This document shows positions 34,443 through 44,017 of a DNA stretch of 64,000 nucleotides, piece by piece (positions within the stretch are counted from its first letter, which is position 1; the number at the start of each line of letters is the position of its first letter). This stretch comes from Oscillospiraceae bacterium (GTDB lineage: Bacteria > Bacillota > Clostridia > Oscillospirales > SIG627), in NCBI GenBank assembly GCA_015065085.1, contig SVQW01000004.1, positions 62,001 to 126,000 of the forward strand, given 5' to 3'. A model generated the notes under the pieces. It was not told the origin of the DNA, searched no databases, and worked only from the letters and a program-made list of their open reading frames with translations. The position numbers and the translations under genes are program-made.

Positions 34443-35840
34443 GTGAAAAACAAAAAACGACTTTTAATTTCCGTCGGAATATGTGTACTTGCTGTGGCAA
34501 TATTCATCGCAGCGGTTATTATTGCGCAAAATATATCCGGAAGCGTTTCACGCGTTCTTTCGGTTGACGAAGCACAGAAAATAGTAAACGATACTCTCTG
34601 CTCCCTGCCATCAAATGTGGCGACGGGTGCAAAATTTATCGCTGAAGGTTCATTTGTTACCGTAAATTCGGTAGACAGCGGTAATGAAAAAGATATTATT
34701 TTGGATTGCACCTACTCCACCTACGATGTAGAAAAAGTGGTGCGAGAAAACATAGATCGATATGTCCTTGCGGCATATCAATTCAATATGACCAACGATG
34801 CCGAGGGTAAAAAGACAAATGCCACAAAGGTAAAACTGCTTGTGGCTGAGGACATGATCGGCGATCTTTCACTGGCAGAGAAAAAAAGCGGAGAAATCAC
34901 GCTGTATATATACGAAGTCCGGGAAAACGTGTTTGAGCTGTATCTGTCCGACGACATTATAAACACTATATTCGGCGGTCTTCTGGATGCAAAAGAAATT
35001 ATAAATAATGCCGATACCGTATCGGTAGACGGCGAAGAAATATCCATTGCCAACAAAAATACATTGCGTACCGGAATAAAGGACTGTGTGGCGCTCAACA
35101 ACTACGACAGCCGCAAGCCTGACACCAGCATCGGCATTATCAAGGCATGGAACACCTTCAAGTACGATTTCCACAGAAACTTTATTGTCAACAACCAGTG
35201 GACTTACCTTGCAAATGGTCTTCTTACAACATTACAGATAACCGCATTGGCTGTTCTTATCGGTATAATTATCGGTTTTATCGTAGCAGTTATCCGTTGC
35301 ACCAATCAGAAAACCGGCAAGCTCAGGTTCCTGTCTGCAATATGCAAGCTTTACCTTTCCATAATGAGAGGCACACCTATTATGGTACAGCTTCTTATTG
35401 TATATTTCGTAATACTTCTTCCCATCGGAGTTGAAAAGTTTCCCGCGGCGGTCATCTGCTTCGGACTCAACTCGGGTGCATACGTTTCCGAAATCGTCCG
35501 CGGCGGTATAATGTCTATTGACAACGGTCAGACCGAGGCAGGACGTAGTCTGGGCTTCACTTACATGCAGACCATGCTTTACATTATCATCCCACAGGCA
35601 TTCAAGGCGGTTCTGCCCTCTCTTGCAAACGAGTTCATCACACTTCTTAAGGAATCCTCGGTTGCATTTTACATCGGTGTTGCCGACCTGACACTGGGCG
35701 GTCTTAAGATACGCTCCATCACTTACTCGAACTACATGCCGCTTATAGCAGTGGCACTTATATATCTTGTATTGGTGCTTGGTCTTTCCAAGTGCGTTGC
35801 AATACTCGAAAGGAGGCTGCGCAAAGGTGATAACCGTTAA
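34443..35840 (+). CDS. Amino-acid ABC transporter permease with large extra domain
   Basis: Permease of the HisM/GlnP family, 465 residues, about twice the usual length. Residues 7-28 form a membrane span. Residues 30-240 are an added, mostly soluble region (two candidate repeats of helix plus beta strands, no motif I know), likely outside the cell. The normal permease starts near residue 250 ([18 protein letters not shown]), with [15 protein letters not shown] and the ATPase-contact segment [23 protein letters not shown]. The GTG at 34443, seven bases after GGAGAA, is preferred; two upstream ATGs lie in or beside a hairpin. The end overlaps the ATPase gene by 14 bases. Confidence 0.88.
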   Translation: MKNKKRLLISVGICVLAVAIFIAAVIIAQNISGSVSRVLSVDEAQKIVNDTLCSLPSNVATGAKFIAEGSFVTVNSVDSGNEKDIILDCTYSTYDVEKVVRENIDRYVLAAYQFNMTNDAEGKKTNATKVKLLVAEDMIGDLSLAEKKSGEITLYIYEVRENVFELYLSDDIINTIFGGLLDAKEIINNADTVSVDGEEISIANKNTLRTGIKDCVALNNYDSRKPDTSIGIIKAWNTFKYDFHRNFIVNNQWTYLANGLLTTLQITALAVLIGIIIGFIVAVIRCTNQKTGKLRFLSAICKLYLSIMRGTPIMVQLLIVYFVILLPIGVEKFPAAVICFGLNSGAYVSEIVRGGIMSIDNGQTEAGRSLGFTYMQTMLYIIIPQAFKAVLPSLANEFITLLKESSVAFYIGVADLTLGGLKIRSITYSNYMPLIAVALIYLVLVLGLSKCVAILERRLRKGDNR

Positions 35841-36558
35841 AAATCTTTACAAGGATTTCGGGGAAAAAGGCGAAATCAAAGTATTAAAAGATGTAAACAC
35901 ACACATTCAAAAAGGCGAAAAGGTTGTTATCATCGGTCCCTCCGGCTCAGGAAAATCCACGCTTCTGCGCTGTCTCAACCGTCTTGAAGAGCCTACATCC
36001 GGTGAGATATATTTTGAGGACAAGCTTATCACTTCCCCGAAAAGCGATATAAACAAGCTGAGAATGAAAATGGGAATGGTTTTTCAACACTTCAACCTTT
36101 TTCCTCACCTTTCCATAATGGAAAACATAACCCTTGCACCGATTAAGCTGTTAAAGAAGTCCAAGGCTGATGCCGAGGCACATGCAATGCAGCTTCTGGA
36201 GCGTGTAGGACTTCCCGACAAAGCTAACGCATATCCCAACCAGCTTTCCGGCGGTCAGAAGCAGAGAATTGCTATTGCGCGTTCTCTTGCGATGAATCCC
36301 GCTGTTATGCTGTTTGACGAGCCTACATCTGCACTCGACCCCGAAATGGTAGGCGAAGTTCTTGATCTCATGAAGGAGCTTGCCTCGGACGGCATGACCA
36401 TGGTGGTGGTAACACACGAAATGGGCTTTGCACGCGAGGTGGGCACCAGAGTGATGTTTATGGATGAGGGCAGAATAATCGAGGAAAATACGCCCGCCGA
36501 ACTGTTTTCAAATCCCTCTCATCCGCGTCTTAAAGACTTTTTGGCAAAAGTTTTATAA
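35827..36558 (+). CDS. Amino-acid ABC transporter ATP-binding protein
   Basis: ATPase of the polar amino acid importer, 243 residues. Walker [11 protein letters not shown]-loop in [13 protein letters not shown], signature LSGGQKQR, Walker [16 protein letters not shown] and switch His in [13 protein letters not shown]. All are classic for the GlnQ/HisP group. The GTG start gives [12 protein letters not shown] and follows AGGAGG at ten bases; it overlaps the permease end. The operon probably ends here. Confidence 0.95.
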   Translation: MITVKNLYKDFGEKGEIKVLKDVNTHIQKGEKVVIIGPSGSGKSTLLRCLNRLEEPTSGEIYFEDKLITSPKSDINKLRMKMGMVFQHFNLFPHLSIMENITLAPIKLLKKSKADAEAHAMQLLERVGLPDKANAYPNQLSGGQKQRIAIARSLAMNPAVMLFDEPTSALDPEMVGEVLDLMKELASDGMTMVVVTHEMGFAREVGTRVMFMDEGRIIEENTPAELFSNPSHPRLKDFLAKVL

Positions 36559-36614
36559 TTCTAATATACTGATAACGCGAAAGCAAATTTTTTCTTGCGA
36601 TTGGAGCATCATAA

Positions 36615-37709
36615 ATGAACAAGCTTAATATCGGGCTTATTTTTGGCGGAGAGTCAAGTGAGCATGAGGTATCCTGTGCCTCCGCCGCGTCTATCATCAG
36701 AAATATCGACAATCAAAAGTATGACGTCACAAAAATATGGATAGACAAGAACGGTGTATGGTACGTGTATGAGGGTCCCGTGGAGTATATTGACAACGCA
36801 CAGTTGGCCAACAAGCCGTCTGACGCAAAATTTATTCCCGCGGTTCTGAGCCCCTGCAGTATTACGGGCGGACTTTTCATACTGGATAAAAAGAACAGCT
36901 CTTATTCCGTGTTGAAGCTGGACTGCATTATCCCCATAATACACGGTACAACCGGTGAGGACGGAGTTCTTCAGGGCATACTGGAGCTTTCACACATTCC
37001 GTATGTCGGTTGCAGAACTGCTTCCAGTGCAGTGTGTATGGATAAAGCTATAACGAAGGTAATTTTGGATTCAAAGAACGTAGTCCAGGCAGACTGGCTT
37101 ATATTCTACAAATCCGAGTTGGAATCCGATATGGAAAATGTGCTTGACAAGACTTGCACCAAATTTGAATTTCCCATATTTGTAAAGCCGGCGAATACCG
37201 GCTCATCGGTAGGTGTTTCAAAGGCGTACAACCGTGAAGAGCTGAGAGAAGCCTTTACCAAAGCCGCAATGTATGATGTAAAAATAATTGCTGAAGAATT
37301 CATAGACGGAAGAGAAATAGAGCTGGCGATTCTTGAAACTGAAAAAGACGGCAGCTACGAGCTTATGGTTTCGGAATGCGGCGAGGTAAAACCCGGAAGT
37401 GATTTTTACGACTATGACGACAAATACAAAAACGGTGTTTCCTCCACTGTTATACCCGCAGATATTCCTCATGATATTTCAGAAAAGCTGAAAAAGACCG
37501 CTGTGGAAATTTTCCGTTTTCTGGAGTGCAGAGGATTTTCCAGATGTGATTTTTTCCTCAGAGGGGAACAAATCGTTTTCAATGAAGTCAATACATTACC
37601 CGGCTTTACAAAAATCAGCATGTATCCCCAGCTGATGTCGGCCGTAGGAGTAGGCTACACCGAGCTTATCACACGACTTATAGAGTTTGCAATGAAACAG
37701 AAGCATTAA
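36615..37709 (+). CDS. ddl: D-alanine-D-alanine ligase
   Basis: Cytosolic ATP-grasp enzyme that joins two D-alanines for peptidoglycan. The 364 residues carry the family signatures: FGGESSEHEVS at the N-terminus, IHGTTGEDGVLQG, KPANTGSSVGVSKA and NEVNTLPGFTKISMYP. The omega-loop reads DFYDYDDKYK with a tyrosine, as in true D-Ala-D-Ala ligases rather than vancomycin-type D-Ala-D-Lac ligases. It is followed at 12 bases by a DUF1934 gene and at 14 more by an S41 protease gene, so the three may be one transcript. Confidence 0.95.
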   Translation: MNKLNIGLIFGGESSEHEVSCASAASIIRNIDNQKYDVTKIWIDKNGVWYVYEGPVEYIDNAQLANKPSDAKFIPAVLSPCSITGGLFILDKKNSSYSVLKLDCIIPIIHGTTGEDGVLQGILELSHIPYVGCRTASSAVCMDKAITKVILDSKNVVQADWLIFYKSELESDMENVLDKTCTKFEFPIFVKPANTGSSVGVSKAYNREELREAFTKAAMYDVKIIAEEFIDGREIELAILETEKDGSYELMVSECGEVKPGSDFYDYDDKYKNGVSSTVIPADIPHDISEKLKKTAVEIFRFLECRGFSRCDFFLRGEQIVFNEVNTLPGFTKISMYPQLMSAVGVGYTELITRLIEFAMKQKH

Positions 37710-37721
37710 TCACAGGAAGTT

Positions 37722-38222
37722 ATGAAAAAGGATATCAACATTCGTATTAAAGAAATCTGGCACAATAATATCGACGAAGGATTATTTGATGTTATGCCTT
37801 CCGAAGATGAAGAAGAATCCGCCGATTCATTTCTTGAAGCCATTATGTCGGGCTTAAGCGATCCGCCCGGCACACCACAGGTGGAGTTTACCACTTGCGG
37901 TGTAATGGAAGAACAGAACGGCGGAATTTCAATTACATACGAAGAAAGCGAATTGACGGGAATGAAAGGCGCTGTAACTCAGTTTTTCATTGCTGACAGC
38001 GGAGTGGTAACCATGTCGCGAAGCGGAGCAAATTCGCTCAATCTCGTATTTGAAAAAGACAAGAATTACATATGTCCCAACGGTGATGAGCCTTTTCTGG
38101 TTACCACCCGAGAGTTGAAAAACACCATTTCACCGTCCGGCGGAACACTGGGTATTGCGTATACCATAAATGTCGGTGGAAGTCTTACGGAGCATAACGA
38201 ATTCAATATAGATATACTGTAA
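37722..38222 (+). CDS. DUF1934 (YwiB-like) protein
   Basis: Cytosolic protein of 166 residues. The C-terminal 110 residues are a beta-barrel with the DUF1934 pattern: ISITYEESELTGMKGAVTQF, then VVTMSRSGANSLNLVFEKD and GGTLGIAYTINVGG. The N-terminal 50 residues are acidic (EDEEESADS) and not part of the domain. The family is calycin-like and of unknown function; in Firmicutes it is often close to cell-wall or tRNA-synthetase genes. Here it lies between ddl and an S41 protease. Confidence 0.8.
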   Translation: MKKDINIRIKEIWHNNIDEGLFDVMPSEDEEESADSFLEAIMSGLSDPPGTPQVEFTTCGVMEEQNGGISITYEESELTGMKGAVTQFFIADSGVVTMSRSGANSLNLVFEKDKNYICPNGDEPFLVTTRELKNTISPSGGTLGIAYTINVGGSLTEHNEFNIDIL

Positions 38223-38236
38223 AAACGGAGGAAACA

Positions 38237-39811
38237 ATGAGAAAGCTCAGAATTGCGTGTGTATTCGCACTTATTGCGGTGACACTGGCAACACACGCAT
38301 TTGCCATCGGAGCACAGCTCCGCCAAATGTCTGTCACCAGTGATACTACGGTAAGTGAATTTCTTGACGGACTTGATTGGCTGAGCGGCTCAAGCCACGG
38401 TGCACAATCCAAAAAGTTCAGCAGAATAACCGATATCATATCCCAAAGTTATTACTTCGGCATTACCCGTGAAGAGCTTTATCAGACAATAACCGACGGA
38501 TGTCTGCTGCGTCTTCCTCACAACAACATAGATTATATTTATCTGCTTATGTTCCGTGCACTGGATAAGTTCAGCTACTATGTGCCTCCGGTGCTTTCTT
38601 CACCCTTTGAGGATCCTCACTACACCGGATACGGTATTGTGATTTACGACACCAAACGCAATAAATATTCTTTAACCGGTGAAGGGCTTTATATCGAAGA
38701 AGTTTATGCCGACTCCCCTGCCGCGCAGGCAGGAATACAGCCTCATGACAAGGTAATTTCGGTTAATGGCATAAAGGTGGAAAATCTCACTCTCAATGCA
38801 CTCACCACACTGTTATCCTCTTACGGCGACACGGATGACTGCACACTGACACTTGAGCGCGATAACTCACTTATTGAGTTTACACTGCACAAAAAAAGCA
38901 TCCCGTCAAGTGAGCTGATGACCTCCTTTTATCCGCAATACTCCACAGCAAAATTTGACATAACCGCTTTCAGCTCCTCTACTTTGGAAGGGCTTTTTGA
39001 GCAAGCGGTCAAGCAAACCTATGAAATGGGTTACAAGAATATCATCATAGACTTACGTGACAATCCCGGCGGAGTAATTGATTATGCCATGAACGTCACC
39101 GACACTCTCATCACCCAAGAACACAATCTTTTCACATTTGAAACCAAGTACGACCCGTACTTCATGAAGTACGATTCCGACAAAGACGGTTATTCTTTTG
39201 AAAAGATTTACGTTATGGTAAATGAAAATACCGCCAGCGCGTCAGAAGCCATGACCATTTCACTCAAAACGCTGGCAAACGCGACAGTTGTGGGCACAAA
39301 GACCTACGGCAAGCAGGTAGGACAGGTAATTCATGCGCTGGAAGACAATTCTTCCTTTGCCGTAACCACAATAAAGGGCTACGGTCCCAACGGAGAGGAT
39401 TATAATACCGTGGGTATTCAGCCGGATTACGTTATAGCTAATAAGCCTGAAGAATTCAAATTGCCCGAAGGTTATCTTCCCCTTACCGTCCAACAGCTTC
39501 CGCTTATTTGCGACGGTGGAGACCATGATGCGATTCTGGCTCTGGAGCAGCGTTTTGCCGTTATGAATCATTTACCCGACGAATATGTTGACGGCGTTTA
39601 TGATGAAAACCTTGATGCCTGCATAAAAATTTTCCAAAATCTTGTAGGTGAAGAAAACTCACAGGTAAGTGAAAAAATCCTCACTTATCTTGATAAAAGT
39701 ATAGAGAGCTATCCGGGAAGTATTTCGTACCCGAATGACGATCAGCTGGATTTTGTGATAGATCTTATATCCGGTAAAATTCCTGAGCAAAGCAATGCGG
39801 TACAGAGCTGA
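38237..39811 (+). CDS. S41-family C-terminal processing protease
   Basis: Exported or membrane-tethered serine protease, 524 residues. The signal segment ends near residue 22. A PDZ domain follows (about 150-225; GLYIEEVYADSPAAQAGIQPHDKVISVNG). The protease core has IIIDLRDNPGG, the catalytic Ser in NENTASASEAMT and the catalytic Lys in KTYGKQVGQ. The C-terminal 100 residues include a peptidoglycan-binding-like helical part (LEQRFAVMNHLPDEYVDGVY). Related enzymes (CtpA, CtpB) cut wall or sporulation signalling proteins; which target applies here is open. Third gene after ddl. Confidence 0.9.
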   Translation: MRKLRIACVFALIAVTLATHAFAIGAQLRQMSVTSDTTVSEFLDGLDWLSGSSHGAQSKKFSRITDIISQSYYFGITREELYQTITDGCLLRLPHNNIDYIYLLMFRALDKFSYYVPPVLSSPFEDPHYTGYGIVIYDTKRNKYSLTGEGLYIEEVYADSPAAQAGIQPHDKVISVNGIKVENLTLNALTTLLSSYGDTDDCTLTLERDNSLIEFTLHKKSIPSSELMTSFYPQYSTAKFDITAFSSSTLEGLFEQAVKQTYEMGYKNIIIDLRDNPGGVIDYAMNVTDTLITQEHNLFTFETKYDPYFMKYDSDKDGYSFEKIYVMVNENTASASEAMTISLKTLANATVVGTKTYGKQVGQVIHALEDNSSFAVTTIKGYGPNGEDYNTVGIQPDYVIANKPEEFKLPEGYLPLTVQQLPLICDGGDHDAILALEQRFAVMNHLPDEYVDGVYDENLDACIKIFQNLVGEENSQVSEKILTYLDKSIESYPGSISYPNDDQLDFVIDLISGKIPEQSNAVQS

Positions 39812-39836
39812 AACCGTGTAGACACCTGACAAACAC

Positions 39837-39880
39837 AAATCACTTCCGGAATTCATCTGGATTCCGGAAGTGATTTTTAT
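39837..39880. terminator. Bidirectional terminator
   Basis: AAATCACTTCCGGAAT pairs with its complement around an 8-base loop and is followed by T (plus strand) and, on the minus strand, TTTGTG. It lies between the convergent protease and AraC genes. Confidence 0.85.
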
Positions 39881-39887
39881 TATATAT

Positions 39888-40724
39888 TTATATTTCTGAT
39901 GTACCAAGATACATACTGCGGTATCTCTGGGGAGATACACCTTTGATTTTCTTGAAAACATCGCCAAAATAACTGCTGTTGTTAAATCCGCACAGTGACG
40001 ATATGTCCGAAATGCTTTCTTTGGTACTAACCAGCATTTTGGAGGCTTCATTTATTCTGAGATATGTAAGATACTCGCTGAAACCAAATCCCGTACACTT
40101 TTTGAACTTTTTGGAAAAATATGTGCTTCCCGTATATGCCATTTCAGCCGCTTGTGCGAGTGTTATATTGTCGCGGAAGTTAACATTAAGAAAATCCACA
40201 ACCCTCTGAATATTTGCCTCATATTTTCCAAGCATCACGGTGGGCACAGTGTCCTCGTCGCAAATCCTGTTCAAAGTTACCATAAGCTCTGTGAACAGGG
40301 AAAATATGACATATTCCGAATACTCATCATCACGTCGGTACTCATTCATTATTTCCACCAGTATGTCCCCTATCTGCTTGCGCTTTTCATAAGGAACACT
40401 GATATGAATCTTATCGAAGCATTTCAACAAATTTCTCACCATTGAGTTTTCCGATATGAACTTACGTAGAAATTTATCATTGAAGCTTATAAGATATCGC
40501 TCATGCACATCGCTGGAAATCGGCGACGTTTTATGCAACACGTGTTTATCTATAAGTATAAAATCCCCCGGATTCACCGTACAGATGGAGTGACCGACAA
40601 AATACTTTCTCTCGCCGGAAATGAGATAATACAACTCATAATGGTCATGAAAGTCGTCGGTTTTCATTTCGTACTTTTTGCTTCTTTTTATTCTATCTAT
40701 GCTGAAATATGATGTTTCTGCCAT
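39888..40724 (-). CDS. AraC-family regulator encoded behind dockerin genes
   Basis: Regulator of 278 residues. The N-terminal cupin contains FHDHYELYYLISGERKYFVG and a GDFILID loop. The C-terminal AraC domain has two helix-turn-helices: NITLAQAAEMAYTGSTYFSKKFKK and ISDISSLCGFNNSSYFGDVFKK, ending GVSPQRYRS. The ATG lies two bases after the dockerin stop and the nearest GAGG is about 16 bases upstream inside that gene. Translation therefore probably depends on ribosomes finishing the dockerin gene. This makes a self-controlling surface-protein operon plausible. Confidence 0.92.
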   Translation of the reverse strand: MAETSYFSIDRIKRSKKYEMKTDDFHDHYELYYLISGERKYFVGHSICTVNPGDFILIDKHVLHKTSPISSDVHERYLISFNDKFLRKFISENSMVRNLLKCFDKIHISVPYEKRKQIGDILVEIMNEYRRDDEYSEYVIFSLFTELMVTLNRICDEDTVPTVMLGKYEANIQRVVDFLNVNFRDNITLAQAAEMAYTGSTYFSKKFKKCTGFGFSEYLTYLRINEASKMLVSTKESISDISSLCGFNNSSYFGDVFKKIKGVSPQRYRSMYLGTSEI

Positions 40725-40726
40725 AA

Positions 40727-41542
40727 TTAATCTAATTTAACCTCTTTATTTGCCAGATGTTGCAGCAATCGCACTGCATCGCTTATATTTAGAAAGCCAT
40801 CCGGCACACATTCTGCCGCTTTAAGCTGATTTTTTGTGAGCTGTACTGCATTTGATGCCAGCTTCTGCATGAGAAGAATTGCATCGGATATATTTACATT
40901 TCCATCCTGATTTACATCCCCGTAAAGCACAGCGTCATTTGCCGTTATACCGCTGATGTCCGGCTTAAGAAATAATACAGTGTCACTTCTTGAATCGGTT
41001 GCCGCGTATACATCATTACCGAAAAATACGCCTCCTCCGTTAAGCGCATCATTTCCGCTGTACACCAAAGACAGAAACGATCCGTCCGAAAAATCTTTTT
41101 CTATTCTGAAGGTATTACGGTCGATTTTTTCTCCTTCCAGAACTCTGAAAAAGAATGAAAACAATTCGCTTCCCTGCGAGGCGTCAGTTTTTTCGAGTGA
41201 ATAAACAGTTATTTTGAAAGAAGTCCGTTCTTCACTTGTGAGCCATTGCACAGCAGCAATATTCATGAAGGATTCAAACGGAGCAATACTGCCCTGCAAT
41301 GCTGTTTCCACCTCAACATCGCTGTAATCGCTTCTGTCAACAGGAACAACAACCGTAGTATCGTAGGACATAAACACCTCCGCCGTATTTATGAGAGAAT
41401 CAGAAGTGCCCGTGGCGGTCAGCTTATATATTCCGTCATGCGCCGTATGGGTTGTCAGTTCAAAATCCGTAACAGCATACACCGGCAACGTCACAACGCT
41501 CAAGCAAAATATCAAAAACAAAATCTTAGTTAATAATCTCAT
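40727..41542 (-). CDS. Secreted protein with cohesin-like region and dockerin
   Basis: Exported protein of 271 residues. A signal peptide of 23 residues ends in LPVYA. Residues about 25-190 form a beta-rich region that resembles cohesin or carbohydrate-binding folds (DGIYKLTATGTSDSLINTAEVFMSYD, then FSFFFRVLEGE). The last 65 residues are a type I dockerin: the first loop is DVNQDGNVNISD, the second is degenerate, with ECVPDGFLNISD. If the first part is a true cohesin, this could be an adaptor that docks and is docked, but I cannot show it. The gene starts four bases after the transglutaminase-dockerin gene, with its GGTGA site overlapping that stop. Confidence 0.8.
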   Translation of the reverse strand: MRLLTKILFLIFCLSVVTLPVYAVTDFELTTHTAHDGIYKLTATGTSDSLINTAEVFMSYDTTVVVPVDRSDYSDVEVETALQGSIAPFESFMNIAAVQWLTSEERTSFKITVYSLEKTDASQGSELFSFFFRVLEGEKIDRNTFRIEKDFSDGSFLSLVYSGNDALNGGGVFFGNDVYAATDSRSDTVLFLKPDISGITANDAVLYGDVNQDGNVNISDAILLMQKLASNAVQLTKNQLKAAECVPDGFLNISDAVRLLQHLANKEVKLD

Positions 41543-41546
41543 TTTT

Positions 41547-43781
41547 TCACCAATCGATGACAACATTGTTTTTATTGGCAAGGTGCTGACAAAGTCTTAT
41601 TGCATCCGAAGTGTTTAAAGCACCGTCAAAGTGCGTATCCGCACTTTCCTTTTGCTCTTGCGAAAGGATAATGGAATCGCGGGCGGCAAGATATTGTAAA
41701 AATAAGATAACATCTGAAATATTCACGGCACCGTCTGCATTGACATCTCCGCCTTTTACATCCAGTCTTACATGAACATCAAATGTGTCGCTTTTTCCGT
41801 AATACGAAGCGGAAACCGTACATTTACACTTTTGCGTACTGTCAAAGCCCTGAATAATCGGGTGAATTTTCATTTGCTTATTATCACGTCCCACATATGC
41901 CACCGTTTCCATACCATCGGGCGAAAAGTCAGCCCCCAGGCGGTACACTGTTTTATCCGGCATTGACGTAATCTCCAGGGAAGATACATAAAAATGCTCC
42001 ACAGCCTTTAATTGAGGATATTCATAACCGCCCTGAACATCAATATGCCATTTGTCGGGCGAAAATCCCGTAAACTTTGATAAATCCGTAAGCTCGATCG
42101 GACTATTTGTATAACCATCGGCGTAGCAGTACTCCTGCTCCGTTGCATTATCCATGTACCCGCAAATACCGTCACTCACAGCATAGCCATCAGGATAAAC
42201 GGAAATATCCGGCGAAGCATAGCAACACGACACCTTTCCGTATATCGTCTGCTGTCCGTCACTGCCGTGAGAAACCGTCGCGGTGGTATTTCTACCGACA
42301 ATTCCTCCGACCAAGCCTACTGCTGCATTGGGGTCTACAGTTGAAACACTTCCGTCAAAATAGCAATCGCTTATTCTTCCTGAGTTCAATCCCGCAATTC
42401 CGCCGACAACGGCATTTTGGTTCGTAGCTGTACAAGCCGCCGCAAGTGCACCGGTTACATAGCAGTCACTTACTGTTCCGAAATTCAAACCGCAGATACC
42501 ACCCAACGACGTAACGCTTGAAGAATTAAGGCTGAAATTCACATCATAAAGTCCGAGGCTTTTTATAATTCCGTTATTGGTTTCCACAAAACCGCAGTAT
42601 TGGCGTTCCGAGTCGATATTAAGCCCTGCCAAGGTATAACCGTTTCCGTCAAAAGTCTCGGTAAAATCCTCAATGGGCTTAAAACTGTCCAAAGCAGTGC
42701 AGTCTATATTATTCGAAAGTTGCGCATTGAACATATAGTAATCACATACGTAATTTTGCAATTCTGCGGCGTCGGATATTTTAACAATATACTTTTCATC
42801 ACTTATTACCGGGTAATTGAGTACTGAATAATACGTCTTTTCATCAAATATCATAACATCATTGGTATCACGGCAGACATGGGAATCGCTGAATTTATCA
42901 CTGCGGTAACCCAGGCTGTTATTACCCGCCAAAAGGAACTTGTAATACACTGTTCCGTCATCCGAATCATCCCAGGTGCAGTCAACCGCATACCAGATAC
43001 CGTCAATATTAACACTGTTCCACATATGAGGCTCGGAGCTTCCGCTTCCGTTATCGGCATCACCCGTTACAATGACACAAGGTATGGAATACTTATCGCA
43101 TAATATTTTGAATGCTTCGGCATAACCCTCGCAGACAGTTTCGCCTTTTACCAGCATTCCGTACGGCTCGTGGGCATACACGCCTTCAAGAACATATTCC
43201 GCGTTATCGCATATATATTTATGTATTTCAAGCAAAACACCGATTGTGTCGTCCGATACAGCATTGAAAGCCTTTGACGCGCTTTGAACAGCATTGTATG
43301 CGCCTATCGCATCATCCGAATATCGTTGCTTTACCCTTATACCGATTGACGATTTTATCGTTACCTGACTGCCGTTGGTCTGCAAGGATTCACCAATTGC
43401 ATAGCTTTGGGCAAAAATCTCGGCATGGTCATATTCAAAAGCATTTACAGCATCACAGTATGCCTGAACCACACGGTCAAATTCCGCCAATGCCTGTTCC
43501 TCGGAATTCTGCGTAATGTCAGGTAATTTTATTGAAACATTTTCGGAAACGGGAGAAGCATCCTTGATAATATCATAATACACCTTTGCTTCATCGCTTA
43601 ACTGATTGTAATAATGCTCATAAACACTCGTTTCGGCGCTCATCAGCTTCGCATCAGGCACAAATTCGGGATAATTAAACACACTGTTATCAAAAGCAAC
43701 GGCGTATCCCTCTTTACGTGCCGCAACAACGGTAACAAATAACGTGAGTAACAAAACCAATGCACAAATCTTCTTAATCAT
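41547..43781 (-). CDS. Secreted transglutaminase-like protein with GLUG repeats and dockerin
   Basis: Large exported protein, 744 residues. The signal segment ends near residue 21. The transglutaminase core has Cys217 (GETVCEGYAEAF), His252 (EPHMWNSV) and Asp267 (YAVDCTWDD), a full catalytic triad, so cross-linking or peptide cleavage at the wall is possible. Residues about 410-520 contain GLUG-type repeats (GGICGLNFGTVSDCYV, GGIAGLNSGRISDCYF, GGIVGRN). A beta domain precedes the C-terminal type I dockerin (about 676-744); its first loop is DVNADGAVNISD, the second DTHFDGALNTSD. The start ATG is eight bases after GGAGG. First gene of the dockerin-dockerin-AraC operon. Confidence 0.88.
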   Translation of the reverse strand: MIKKICALVLLLTLFVTVVAARKEGYAVAFDNSVFNYPEFVPDAKLMSAETSVYEHYYNQLSDEAKVYYDIIKDASPVSENVSIKLPDITQNSEEQALAEFDRVVQAYCDAVNAFEYDHAEIFAQSYAIGESLQTNGSQVTIKSSIGIRVKQRYSDDAIGAYNAVQSASKAFNAVSDDTIGVLLEIHKYICDNAEYVLEGVYAHEPYGMLVKGETVCEGYAEAFKILCDKYSIPCVIVTGDADNGSGSSEPHMWNSVNIDGIWYAVDCTWDDSDDGTVYYKFLLAGNNSLGYRSDKFSDSHVCRDTNDVMIFDEKTYYSVLNYPVISDEKYIVKISDAAELQNYVCDYYMFNAQLSNNIDCTALDSFKPIEDFTETFDGNGYTLAGLNIDSERQYCGFVETNNGIIKSLGLYDVNFSLNSSSVTSLGGICGLNFGTVSDCYVTGALAAACTATNQNAVVGGIAGLNSGRISDCYFDGSVSTVDPNAAVGLVGGIVGRNTTATVSHGSDGQQTIYGKVSCCYASPDISVYPDGYAVSDGICGYMDNATEQEYCYADGYTNSPIELTDLSKFTGFSPDKWHIDVQGGYEYPQLKAVEHFYVSSLEITSMPDKTVYRLGADFSPDGMETVAYVGRDNKQMKIHPIIQGFDSTQKCKCTVSASYYGKSDTFDVHVRLDVKGGDVNADGAVNISDVILFLQYLAARDSIILSQEQKESADTHFDGALNTSDAIRLCQHLANKNNVVIDW

Positions 43782-43847
43782 TAATGTTTCCTCCGTCAAA
43801 ATAACACAACACTGATAAAAGTGATAAATTATGTATATTGTGTATAT

Positions 43848-43876
43848 ATTATATCAATATATTATCTTCTTGTCAA
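43848..43876 (-). promoter_or_regulatory. Promoter of the transglutaminase-dockerin operon
   Basis: Minus strand TTGACA, 17 bases, TATAAT preceded by TTGA; about 65 bases before the start. The bases after the -10 match the LRR-dockerin promoter. The rest of the gap up to the opposite promoter (43880-43980) shows nothing. Confidence 0.8.
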
Positions 43877-43983
43877 TACCCGATTGCAATTAAACCACCG
43901 ATACATGCATAGGACGATTTTCCGCAATTGCAGATTTCTTTTCAAAAATTTACAAAATATTCATCTATGTGTTTCTCACCCTA

Positions 43984-44013
43984 TTGACAAACGCAGTGTT
44001 GTTGTGATATAAT
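43984..44013 (+). promoter_or_regulatory. Promoter of rpmG-secE-nusG
   Basis: TTGACA, 18-base spacer, TATAAT with TGTGA upstream. It drives the translation/secretion gene cluster. Confidence 0.85.
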
Positions 44014-44017
44014 GTAT

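Noticed and set aside
36615..37709. Vancomycin-type (D-Ala-D-Lac) ligase
   Set aside because: The omega-loop has the tyrosine (FYDYDDKY) of ordinary D-Ala-D-Ala ligases and no vanH or vanX is beside it.
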